The notes under the pieces are model-generated. The model did no database searches and was not told the origin of the DNA. It saw only the letters and a list, made by a program, of their open reading frames with translations. Shown here piece after piece: positions 1-6,364 of a DNA stretch of 7,930 nt; position 1 is the stretch's first letter, and each line of letters opens with the position of its first letter. The position numbers and the translations under genes are program-made. The stretch is from Omnitrophica bacterium GWA2_52_8 (GTDB lineage: Bacteria; Omnitrophota; Omnitrophia; Omnitrophales; Aquincolibacteriaceae): contig MHFC01000035.1 in NCBI GenBank assembly GCA_001804025.1, positions 889 to 8,818 on the forward strand, written 5' to 3'.

Positions 1-1
1 A

Positions 2-1393
2 GTGGCCACGCACGCTATCGGAAGCGACGCGTTTCAGGAGGCGGATATTTGCGGCATTACGCGGCCTGTCACCAAACACAATTATTTGATTAAAAATGTC
101 AATGACATCGCCCGCATTGTGCGCGAAGCGTTTGTGATCGCGTCGACCGGACGCCCGGGGCCGGTGTTGATCGATTTTCCCGTGGACGTAAGCCGCGCGG
201 AAGCTGAGTTTGAATGGCCCGAGGAAATTTATATTCGCAGTTATCATCCTAAATTGACGCCCCCCCCGGAAGTTTCAAAAGAGAGGATTCATGAAGCCTC
301 TCAATTAATTGCCCAGGCTAAACGCCCCGTGCTTTATGTGGGCGGCGGCGCCGTTGTCTCCGGGGCCAATCAGGAACTTCTCGAGTTAGTGGATAAGACC
401 GGTATTCCGGTGACAACGACTGTGTTGGGGCTGGGTATTTTCCCGGAGACACATCCTTCTTCGCTGAGAATGCTCGGCATGCACGGCACGCATTACGCCA
501 ATTATTCCGTTCAGAACTCCGATCTGCTGATTGCCGTCGGCGCGCGTTTTGACGACCGCGTGACCGGCAAGATCGATAAATTTGCTCCGCACGCGAAAAT
601 CATCCACATTGATATTGACCCGGCCTCCATTTCCAAGGTTGTGAAAGTGCATTGCGCGATTGTGGGGGATGTGAAACAGGTTTTGAAAGACCTGAACAAA
701 AAGGTGGGCGATATCCGGCCGCAGATGAAAGATTGGCTGGCCCAGATTGAAGCCTGGAAAAAAAAGCATCCTTTGAAATATGATCAGTCGAATGGTTTGA
801 TCCGCCAGGAATACGTGATTGAAAAAGTCGGAGAGCTGACGGACCACAAGGCTGTGGTGACGACCGGTGTGGGCCAGCACCAGATGTGGACGGCCCAGTG
901 GTATGGATTTGCCGCGCCCCGGGGCATGATCACTTCAGGCGGCCTGGGGACCATGGGCTATGGCCTGCCTTCCGCGATTGGCGCGCAGCTTGGCCGCCCC
1001 AATGAAACCGTGGTTTGCTTTGACGGCGACGGCTCGTTTCAAATGACCATGTGCGAACTGGTCACCGCGTCTTATTACAAGATCCCGGTCAAAATCATTT
1101 TGATGGATAATTGCCATCATGGAATGGTGCGGCAATGGCAGGAACTTTTTTATCGCCAGCGTTATTCCGCCTCCATTCTTGGCCCCTCCAATCCTGATTT
1201 CGTGAAGGTGGCGGAAGGCTGCCATGTTTTCGCGCGCCGGATTGATAAAAAAGAAGAGGTAATCGCGGGATTGAAAGAAGTGTTGGCCCACGACGGGCCG
1301 GCTTTGGCCCATATCCTTGTTGCGAAATCCGACAACGTTTATCCCATGGTGCCCGCCGGGCACGCATTGGATCAAGTGATGGACATGGCCTAA
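2..1393 (+). CDS. ilvB: Acetohydroxyacid (acetolactate) synthase large subunit, 5'-truncated by window edge
   Basis: Catalytic subunit of the thiamine-diphosphate and FAD-dependent enzyme that condenses pyruvate with pyruvate or 2-oxobutyrate, the first common step of valine, leucine and isoleucine synthesis in the cytosol. The visible 463 residues begin inside the N-terminal PYR domain, just before IGSDAFQEAD and GITRPVTKHNYL. The GTG at position 2 is an internal Val codon; family members are about 570 residues, so roughly 100 or more, including the catalytic Glu region, lie upstream. The central FAD-binding domain shows GMHGTHYANYSVQNSDLLI and GARFDDR (residues about 180-186). The C-terminal PP domain has the metal/ThDP motif GDGSFQM (342-348), with its Asn at 370 and then GMVRQWQ. 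The motif before GMVRQWQ reads D-N-C-H-H where L-N-N-x-x-L is usual (see findings). The small subunit gene follows 54 bases downstream, as expected for the holoenzyme. Identification is firm; paralogue naming (ilvB, ilvI or ilvG) is arbitrary. Confidence 0.97.
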   Translation: MATHAIGSDAFQEADICGITRPVTKHNYLIKNVNDIARIVREAFVIASTGRPGPVLIDFPVDVSRAEAEFEWPEEIYIRSYHPKLTPPPEVSKERIHEASQLIAQAKRPVLYVGGGAVVSGANQELLELVDKTGIPVTTTVLGLGIFPETHPSSLRMLGMHGTHYANYSVQNSDLLIAVGARFDDRVTGKIDKFAPHAKIIHIDIDPASISKVVKVHCAIVGDVKQVLKDLNKKVGDIRPQMKDWLAQIEAWKKKHPLKYDQSNGLIRQEYVIEKVGELTDHKAVVTTGVGQHQMWTAQWYGFAAPRGMITSGGLGTMGYGLPSAIGAQLGRPNETVVCFDGDGSFQMTMCELVTASYYKIPVKIILMDNCHHGMVRQWQELFYRQRYSASILGPSNPDFVKVAEGCHVFARRIDKKEEVIAGLKEVLAHDGPALAHILVAKSDNVYPMVPAGHALDQVMDMA

Positions 1394-1398
1394 TGGCA

Positions 1399-1426
1399 AC
1401 GAAAAATTCAAAACGAAAAATTCAAA
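1399..1426. repeat. Perfect 14-bp tandem duplication between ilvB and ilvN
   Basis: The unit ACGAAAAATTCAAA occurs twice back to back (1399-1412 and 1413-1426) with no mismatch. It lies in the AT-rich 54-base gap between ilvB and ilvN, just upstream of the ilvN ribosome binding site. It probably arose by slippage or recent duplication. No function is evident, although it lengthens an A-rich unstructured stretch ahead of the ribosome binding site. Confidence 0.85.
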
Positions 1427-1433
1427 AAAAGCT

Positions 1434-1440
1434 AAAGGGA
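1434..1440 (+). promoter_or_regulatory. Ribosome binding site of ilvN
   Basis: AAAGGGA sits 7 bases before the ATG at 1448. It is a near match to the Shine-Dalgarno consensus and supports this start for the small subunit. Confidence 0.7.
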
Positions 1441-1447
1441 TAAAACA

Positions 1448-2008
1448 ATGGAACATACGATATCCGTATTGGTTGAAAATCATTTTGGCGTGCTGACCCA
1501 TGTGGCCGGGCTTTTTTCGGCGCGCGGATTTAATATTGATAGCCTGGCGGTCGGGGAAACCCACGATCCCTCGGTTTCGCGCATGACCATTGTGGTGCAT
1601 GGCGATGCCGGCATCGTGGAACAGATCGTCAAGCAGCTCAATAAGCTTATTGATGTGATCAAGGTGGAAGATTTGAGCGGCGAGGATTTGATTGACCGTG
1701 AGCTTGTGCTTGTGAAAGTCAACGCCGATGCCCGAAGCCGCAACGATATCCTGCAAATTGTGAATACTTTCCGCGCCAAGGTGGTGGATGTCAACCCCGA
1801 GTCGATGACGATCGAAGTCACGGGGGGTGAGAGCAAGATCGACGCGATCATCGAGCTCTTTACGCCCTTTGGCATTCGTGAAACCGTCCGTACCGGGGTC
1901 GTGGCGCTTTCACGAAGCAAAGAGCTGATCGCGCCTGCCAAAGAATCACCCGCGGCAGGTTCCGCCGCAGCCCCCAAGAAGCCCAAAAAACTTCCTGTAA
2001 AAAAATAA
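1448..2008 (+). CDS. ilvN: Acetohydroxyacid synthase small (regulatory) subunit
   Basis: Regulatory partner of IlvB: it stimulates the catalytic subunit and confers feedback inhibition by branched-chain amino acids, usually valine. Residues 1 to about 80 form an ACT domain (VLVENHFGVLTHVAGLFSARG, then FNIDSLAVG and SRMTIVV). About 85-156 match the small-subunit C-terminal domain (RELVLVKVNADARSRNDI, VDVNPESMTIEVTG, VRTGVVALSR). Aligned by eye to E. coli IlvH, Asn11, Gly14 and Asn29, positions linked there to valine binding or resistance, are all present at the same numbers, so I infer a valine-sensitive enzyme. At 186 residues it is about 20 longer than IlvH (163). The extra length is a Lys/Pro/Ala-rich, probably disordered tail (about 157-186) ending KKPKKLPVKK. 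The start is supported by AAAGGGA 7 bases upstream. The gene may equally be called ilvH. Confidence 0.96.
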   Translation: MEHTISVLVENHFGVLTHVAGLFSARGFNIDSLAVGETHDPSVSRMTIVVHGDAGIVEQIVKQLNKLIDVIKVEDLSGEDLIDRELVLVKVNADARSRNDILQIVNTFRAKVVDVNPESMTIEVTGGESKIDAIIELFTPFGIRETVRTGVVALSRSKELIAPAKESPAAGSAAAPKKPKKLPVKK

Positions 2009-2020
2009 TCGGCGTTATTT

Positions 2021-2045
2021 CCATCCAGGCCATGGGCCGGAATGG
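2021..2045 (+). promoter_or_regulatory. Hairpin in the ilvN-ilvC spacer
   Basis: CCAT-CC-(a)-GGCC / ATG loop / GGCC-GG-(a)-ATGG folds into a ten-pair stem: 2021-2026 plus 2028-2031 against 2035-2040 plus 2042-2045, with one bulged A on each side. It ends five bases before the ilvC ribosome binding site and is followed by AACAAAAGGAG, not a T run, so it is not an intrinsic terminator. An mRNA-stabilising or processing structure between the two cistrons is possible; that role is inference. Confidence 0.55.
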
Positions 2046-2050
2046 AACAA

Positions 2051-2056
2051 AAGGAG
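2051..2056 (+). promoter_or_regulatory. Ribosome binding site of ilvC
   Basis: AAGGAG, a perfect Shine-Dalgarno core, lies 10 bases before the ATG at 2067. It is the strongest ribosome binding site in the window, in keeping with the high expression usual for this enzyme, and it fixes the ilvC start. Confidence 0.8.
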
Positions 2057-2066
2057 AGCTTTCTTT

Positions 2067-3113
2067 ATGGCGAAAATTTATTACGACAAGGACGCGGATC
2101 TAAAAATTTTAAAAGGCAAAAAAGTGGCCATTGTGGGCTACGGCATTCAGGGCCGCGGCCAAGGGCTTAATTTGCGCGATTCCGGAGTGGAAGTCCTCAT
2201 CGCGCAGCGCAAGGGCGGGCCCAATTACGAAATGGCGGTCCAGGATGGTTTTAAGCCCGTCGAGGCGGAGGAGGCCGCGAAAAAAGCGGACATTATCCAG
2301 CTCCTCGCGCAGGACCATTTGCAGGGCGGGATCTATGAACAAAGCATCGCGCCTTCTATCAGGCCGGGCAAGTCTCTGCTGTTTTCCCATGGATTCAATA
2401 TTCATTTCGGATACATCAAACCGCCCAAAAACATTGACGTTTTTATGGTGGCCCCTAAAGGGCCGGGCGCGCTCGTGCGTTCCCAGTTTATAGAAGGCGG
2501 AGGGGTGCCGTGCCTGGTGGCCATTCATCAAAACGCGACCGGCAACGCGTTGAAACTCGCCCTGGCGCACGCGAAAGCCATTGGCGGAACACGCGCGGGC
2601 GTGATTGAAACTAATTTCAAGGAAGAAACCGAAACCGATCTTTTTGGCGAACAGTCCGTCCTTTGCGGAGGCTTGAGCGAACTGATCCGCGCCGGATACG
2701 AGACCCTCGTGGAGGCGGGGTATCAGCCCGAAATGGCTTATTTTGAATGCCTGCACGAAGTGAAATTGATTGTGGATGCCGTTTTTGTGCATGGTCTTTC
2801 CGGGATGCACCGCCGTGTTTCCGATACCGCGGAATACGGCGATTATTCCCGCGGCAAACGCGTGATCGGCCCTGAAGCGCGCGAAGCCATGAAAAAGATT
2901 TTAAAGGAAATTCAGTCCGGTTCTTTTGCCAAGGAGTGGATTGACGAAAATAAAAAAGGCCGGCCGAATTTCAATCAAATGCGCAAAGAGTGCGACAACC
3001 ATCCGATTGAGAAAGTCGGCGCCGAGCTTAGAGGCATGATGCATTGGCTGCAGGCGCCCCCCGCAAAAGCGGTAATCACTCCTAAACCCAACGCGAAAGT
3101 AAAGGTCGGATAA
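2067..3113 (+). CDS. ilvC: Ketol-acid reductoisomerase (class I)
   Basis: Converts 2-acetolactate or 2-aceto-2-hydroxybutyrate, the product of IlvBN, to the dihydroxyacid by Mg-dependent alkyl migration and NAD(P)H reduction. The N-terminal Rossmann domain has the dinucleotide loop GYGIQG (24-29). The C-terminal knotted helical domain carries FSHGFNIHF, VAPKGPGALVR, the metal ligands Asp191 and Glu195 in ETETDLFGEQ, Glu227 and Glu231 in YFECLHE, and the substrate-contacting Ser252 in SDTAEYGDY. All expected catalytic positions are present. The length of 348 residues fits the short class I form (about 330-350), not the roughly 490-residue class II enzyme of E. coli. Slight oddities are GRGQGLNLRDSG where H/RAQALNLRDSG is common, GPGA for the frequent GPGH, and a short Lys/Pro tail (about 335-348). 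NADPH or NADH preference cannot be assigned safely from the loop (about residues 45-56). leuA follows 19 bases later. Confidence 0.98.
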   Translation: MAKIYYDKDADLKILKGKKVAIVGYGIQGRGQGLNLRDSGVEVLIAQRKGGPNYEMAVQDGFKPVEAEEAAKKADIIQLLAQDHLQGGIYEQSIAPSIRPGKSLLFSHGFNIHFGYIKPPKNIDVFMVAPKGPGALVRSQFIEGGGVPCLVAIHQNATGNALKLALAHAKAIGGTRAGVIETNFKEETETDLFGEQSVLCGGLSELIRAGYETLVEAGYQPEMAYFECLHEVKLIVDAVFVHGLSGMHRRVSDTAEYGDYSRGKRVIGPEAREAMKKILKEIQSGSFAKEWIDENKKGRPNFNQMRKECDNHPIEKVGAELRGMMHWLQAPPAKAVITPKPNAKVKVG

Positions 3114-3132
3114 GGTTTCAAGCGCGATTCTT

Positions 3133-4680
3133 ATGAAGAGCAGAAAAATTTATATTTTTGACACGACTTTGAGAGATGGAGAACAATCACCCGGGGCCTC
3201 TTTGACCCCGGATGAAAAACTGAAAATCGCCAAACAGCTCGAACGTTTGAGCGTGGACGTGATCGAGGCGGGCTTTCCGGCCTCCTCGCCGGGCGAAATG
3301 GCCGCGGTGCGCATGATCGCGCGGGAAGTCCGCAAGCCCGTCATCTGCGGGCTCGCGCGCACGCTCGAAAAAGACATTGAAGCCTGCCGGAGGGCCCTGG
3401 AGCCCGCCGCTAAAAAACGGCTGCATCTTTTTCTTGCCACATCGCAGATTCACCGGCAGTACAAATTAAAAAAGGGAAAGAAAGAAATCATCCGGATCGC
3501 GGTGGATCACATCCGGTCCGCGAAAAAAGATTTCAGCCAAATTGAGTTTTCTCCCGAAGATGCTTCACGGACGGAACCGGGGTTTCTCGCGGATGTCACG
3601 CGCGCGGCGGTTGACGCGGGCGCGACTTCCATTAATATTCCGGACACCGTGGGGTATACCGTGCCCCGGGAATTTGAAGATCTCATCCGGTTTTTAATCA
3701 AAAAAAACCCGGAGCTTGGGAAAAAAGTCGTGCTTTCGGTGCACTGCCACAATGATTTGGGGCTGGCGGTGGCCAATTCCCTGGCCGCGGTTCTGGCCGG
3801 CGCCAACCAGGTGGAATGCACGATCAACGGTATCGGCGAGCGCGCGGGCAACGCGTCTTTGGAAGAAATCGTGATGGCCATTGATACCCGGAAAGATTTT
3901 ATTCACTGCTCGACCGGCATCCGCCTTGTGGAAATCACCAAAGCTTCGCGCATGGTTTCTCATCTGACCGGAATGGTGGTGCAGCCGAACAAGGCTATCG
4001 TGGGCCGCAATGCATTTTCCCATGAATCCGGCATTCATCAGGACGGCGTCCTCAAAAAGCGCCAAACCTACGAAATCATGGATCCCAAGCGGATCGGGCT
4101 TTCGGGCACTCAGCTGATTCTGGGAAAACTTTCGGGGAGGCATGCCTTCAAGGAAAGAATCGCGAAGCTGGGTTACGGCCGCCTGAATGAAGAAGACACC
4201 GTCCGCGCTTTCCGGCAGTTCAAAGCGCTCGCGGACAAAAAGAAATACGTTTTTGACGAAGACATTGAAGCCATCCTTGAGAATGAAATAGGCCGTATTC
4301 CGGAAGTCTGGAAACTGGAGCATTTGAAAGTTTCAAGTGAAACGGGGAAAAAGCCGCATGCCGCCGTTTCCTTAAGCTTCAAAAATAAAATCCATGCCGC
4401 GGATTCCGGCGGCGACGGGCCGGTGGATGCCTGCTACAAGGCGGTTGAAAAAATCGTCAAGTCCGGAGCGCGCGTGACGCATTACGGGATACAGTCGGTC
4501 ACGGGCGGCATGGATGCCCAGGGCGAGGTCACGGTCAAACTTTATGTGTCTAATCACGAGGTGACCGGCCGCGGCACTAGCACCGATATTATTGAGGCCA
4601 GCGTCAAGGCCTACTTATTCGCTCTCAACAAGATTTCAGCCCGTTCGCTTTTTCCGGGTGAAATGCCTTCGCCGGTCTAA
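3133..4680 (+). CDS. leuA: 2-isopropylmalate synthase
   Basis: Condenses acetyl-CoA with 2-oxoisovalerate, the committed step to leucine. The N-terminal TIM barrel (about 1-270) of the DRE-TIM metallolyase family begins with DTTLRDGEQ (10-18). It continues with the metal-binding HCHND (His204, His206) and GERAGN (236-240). The linker region has [15 protein letters not shown], typical of LeuA rather than homocitrate synthase. The C-terminal LeuA dimer/allosteric domain (about 390-505) includes [36 protein letters not shown] and [16 protein letters not shown], so leucine feedback control is likely. The length of 515 residues matches the bacterial type-1 enzyme. Citramalate synthase is the main alternative, but the overall pattern and the ilvBNC context favour LeuA. 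Only a weak AAGG about 16-17 bases upstream precedes the ATG, so translation may depend on coupling to ilvC. The stop codon leads into aroE after 13 bases. Confidence 0.96.
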   Translation: MKSRKIYIFDTTLRDGEQSPGASLTPDEKLKIAKQLERLSVDVIEAGFPASSPGEMAAVRMIAREVRKPVICGLARTLEKDIEACRRALEPAAKKRLHLFLATSQIHRQYKLKKGKKEIIRIAVDHIRSAKKDFSQIEFSPEDASRTEPGFLADVTRAAVDAGATSINIPDTVGYTVPREFEDLIRFLIKKNPELGKKVVLSVHCHNDLGLAVANSLAAVLAGANQVECTINGIGERAGNASLEEIVMAIDTRKDFIHCSTGIRLVEITKASRMVSHLTGMVVQPNKAIVGRNAFSHESGIHQDGVLKKRQTYEIMDPKRIGLSGTQLILGKLSGRHAFKERIAKLGYGRLNEEDTVRAFRQFKALADKKKYVFDEDIEAILENEIGRIPEVWKLEHLKVSSETGKKPHAAVSLSFKNKIHAADSGGDGPVDACYKAVEKIVKSGARVTHYGIQSVTGGMDAQGEVTVKLYVSNHEVTGRGTSTDIIEASVKAYLFALNKISARSLFPGEMPSPV

Positions 4681-4693
4681 TGCCGGCAGCGGC

Positions 4694-5596
4694 ATGAAAA
4701 AAAATTCCAAAAACCCGCGGCTTTTTGGTATATTTGGCAATCCGCTTGCCCATACTTTGTCCCCGGCCATGCAGGAAGCCGCCTTTCGACAGATTGGCTG
4801 GAAGGCCCATTGCCTTGTTTTTGAGCTTGGTCCCCGGGATTTTCGAAAAGCCATGGCCCGGCTTCCCCGTTTTCCCGTTGAAGGTTTTAACCTGACGGTT
4901 CCGTACAAACAGGCTGTCATTCCTTATTTGGCCGCGCTCACGCCCGAGGCCCGGGCGGTCGGGGCCGTGAATACTGTTTTTCAAAAAGGCGGGCGGTGGA
5001 TCGGCGCCAATACCGATGTCTACGGTTTTCTCACGTCCCTTCAAAAAGAGGGAAAATTCAAGCCGCGCGGGAAAAAAATCCTGGTACTGGGCGCCGGGGG
5101 AGCTTCCCGGGCTGTTATTTACGGCCTCGCGAGCCGGGGAGCCCGGAAAATCCGGATTGCCGCGCGGCGTAAAGGCCGGGCCGCCATGATTGCCCGGGAT
5201 TTCCGGAAAGTATTTCCTAAGATAGATTTTGAAATTCTCGAAGGGCCGTTTGAAAAATTAAAGCCCGCGTTCGGGGACTCTGATTTGGTGGTCAACGCGA
5301 CCTCCGTGGGGTTAAAAAAAAAGGGCCCGGTGTTGGTCCCGGAAAAGGTCATTCCCGGAGCGGGTAAAAAAATTTTATTTTTTGATTTGATTTATGATCC
5401 TTTTCCGACGCTTTTTTTGAAGGCGGCGGCTAAAAAAGGGCACCGGATTCTCGGCGGGCTTGGAATGCTTCTTTTTCAGGGGGGCAAAGCGTTTGAATAT
5501 TGGAGCGGAAAGAAAGCGCCGGTGGAAAAAATGAGGCAGGCGCTGGAAGACGGGCTTAAAGAGCGGCATTCTCGGTCAAATGACATTATTTTTTGA
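4694..5596 (+). CDS. aroE: Shikimate dehydrogenase (NADP+)
   Basis: Reduces 3-dehydroshikimate to shikimate with NADPH. The 300-residue protein starts MKKNSKNPRLFGIFGNP. I prefer this ATG to in-frame codons inside leuA because family homology begins at RLFGIFGNP and upstream residues look non-homologous. The substrate domain has GNPLAHTLSP (15-24; Thr21 replaces the commoner Ser), GFNLTVPYK with the catalytic Lys72, and GANTDVYGF with the catalytic Asp108. The NADP-binding domain has GAGGASRAV, then NATSVGLK and DLIYDPFPT, and GLGMLLFQG closes the shikimate pocket. No Shine-Dalgarno sequence is visible. The start lies 13 bases after the leuA stop and overlaps the TGA of a 5-codon minicistron (ATGA), so it probably depends on translational coupling. 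The prepilin peptidase gene overlaps its 3' end by 17 bases. A run of nine A occurs at 5314-5322. YdiB-like quinate/shikimate dehydrogenase is less likely given aroC-aroK downstream. Confidence 0.95.
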   Translation: MKKNSKNPRLFGIFGNPLAHTLSPAMQEAAFRQIGWKAHCLVFELGPRDFRKAMARLPRFPVEGFNLTVPYKQAVIPYLAALTPEARAVGAVNTVFQKGGRWIGANTDVYGFLTSLQKEGKFKPRGKKILVLGAGGASRAVIYGLASRGARKIRIAARRKGRAAMIARDFRKVFPKIDFEILEGPFEKLKPAFGDSDLVVNATSVGLKKKGPVLVPEKVIPGAGKKILFFDLIYDPFPTLFLKAAAKKGHRILGGLGMLLFQGGKAFEYWSGKKAPVEKMRQALEDGLKERHSRSNDIIF

Positions 5597-6359
5597 TGGT
5601 TTTATTTTTTTTCTTGGCGCGGTATTCGGGAGTTTCCTGAATGTTTGTATTCACCGCGTCCCGAAAGGGGAGTCGGTCGTAAAACCCGGGTCGCGCTGTC
5701 CGGAATGCCTGAAGCCGATCCGCTGGTTTGATAATATTCCGGTCCTGAGCTTTTTGGCGCTGCGGGGCCAATGCCGGAATTGCGGGGTAAAAATTTCACC
5801 CCGTTATTTTCTGGTGGAACTTTCTTCCGGCGGATTCTGGTTAGGGCTGTGGAAGCTTTACGGATTTTCGGGTTTTTCCGCCGCCGGCGTGATTTTGTTT
5901 TCAATTTTATTGGTTGTTTCAGCCACGGATTTCGAGACGGGATTTATTCCCGATAAACTGACATTCCCCGGCATGGCGGCGGGATTTTTGCTTTCGGCCC
6001 TTTTCCCCGCGCTCCAGGGAGAAAGCCTCTGGTACCGGGGAGAATTGAAAAGTCTTTTGGGATTTGTGGCCGGCGGTGGAATTTTACTGGCCATCGGTTT
6101 CTTCGGGAATTGGATTTTTAAAAAAGAAAGCATGGGCGGGGGAGATATTAAACTCATTGCCATGCTGGGGGCCTTTCTCGGTGTTGAAAAGGTGCTTCTC
6201 GTTTTTCTTTTCGCGCCGCTGGCGGCCATTCCGTTTGCCCTCTATATGAAATTCGCGCGCAAGGCTGAAACCATTCCGTTCGGTCCGTTTTTGGCGCTTG
6301 CCGGCGCCCTGCTTTTTGTTTATGGCGACTGGATCGGAAAAACGCTCTTTTACTTTTAA
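5580..6359 (+). CDS. pilD: Prepilin peptidase / N-methyltransferase (type IV leader peptidase, A24 family)
   Basis: Inner-membrane aspartic protease that cleaves the short positively charged leader of type IV prepilins or type II secretion pseudopilins and, in bifunctional forms, methylates the new N terminus. The 259 residues contain an N-terminal hydrophobic segment with GAVFGSFLNVCIHRVP. Next comes the cytoplasmic Cys4 (zinc) domain, CPEC (Cys40, Cys43) and CRNC (Cys65, Cys68), found in methyltransferase-competent members. Several membrane segments follow, with both catalytic aspartates: Asp117 in SATDFETGFIPD and Asp189 in GGGDIKL. The C-terminal FGPFLALAGALL segment is typical. The length fits bifunctional PilD/GspO (about 250-290). 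The ATG overlaps the end of aroE by 17 bases with no clear ribosome binding site, so co-translation with aroE is likely. No pilin or pilus-assembly gene lies in the window, so pilus or secretion-system use cannot be told. The name gspO fits equally well. Confidence 0.95.
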   Translation: MTLFFDGFIFFLGAVFGSFLNVCIHRVPKGESVVKPGSRCPECLKPIRWFDNIPVLSFLALRGQCRNCGVKISPRYFLVELSSGGFWLGLWKLYGFSGFSAAGVILFSILLVVSATDFETGFIPDKLTFPGMAAGFLLSALFPALQGESLWYRGELKSLLGFVAGGGILLAIGFFGNWIFKKESMGGGDIKLIAMLGAFLGVEKVLLVFLFAPLAAIPFALYMKFARKAETIPFGPFLALAGALLFVYGDWIGKTLFYF

Positions 6360-6364
6360 TTTTG

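Noticed and set aside
2..10. Ala at the IlvB position matching the conserved Pro of sulfonylurea herbicide resistance (Pro197 in Arabidopsis)
   Set aside because: As I recall, E. coli IlvI also has Ala there (GQVATS), so it is natural family variation and not evidence of selection.
935..1756. Long open frame on the minus strand (273 codons) opposite ilvB and ilvN
   Set aside because: It spans two clearly homologous plus-strand genes and their gap, shows no recognisable motif, and is explained by the codon bias of the coding strand.
2109..2810. Minus-strand open frame of 233 codons opposite ilvC
   Set aside because: Shadow of ilvC, whose catalytic residues are all intact on the plus strand; no domain recognised.
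4592..4693. N-terminal extension of aroE inside leuA
   Set aside because: It overlaps the conserved end of leuA, and shikimate dehydrogenase homology begins only after ATG 4694.
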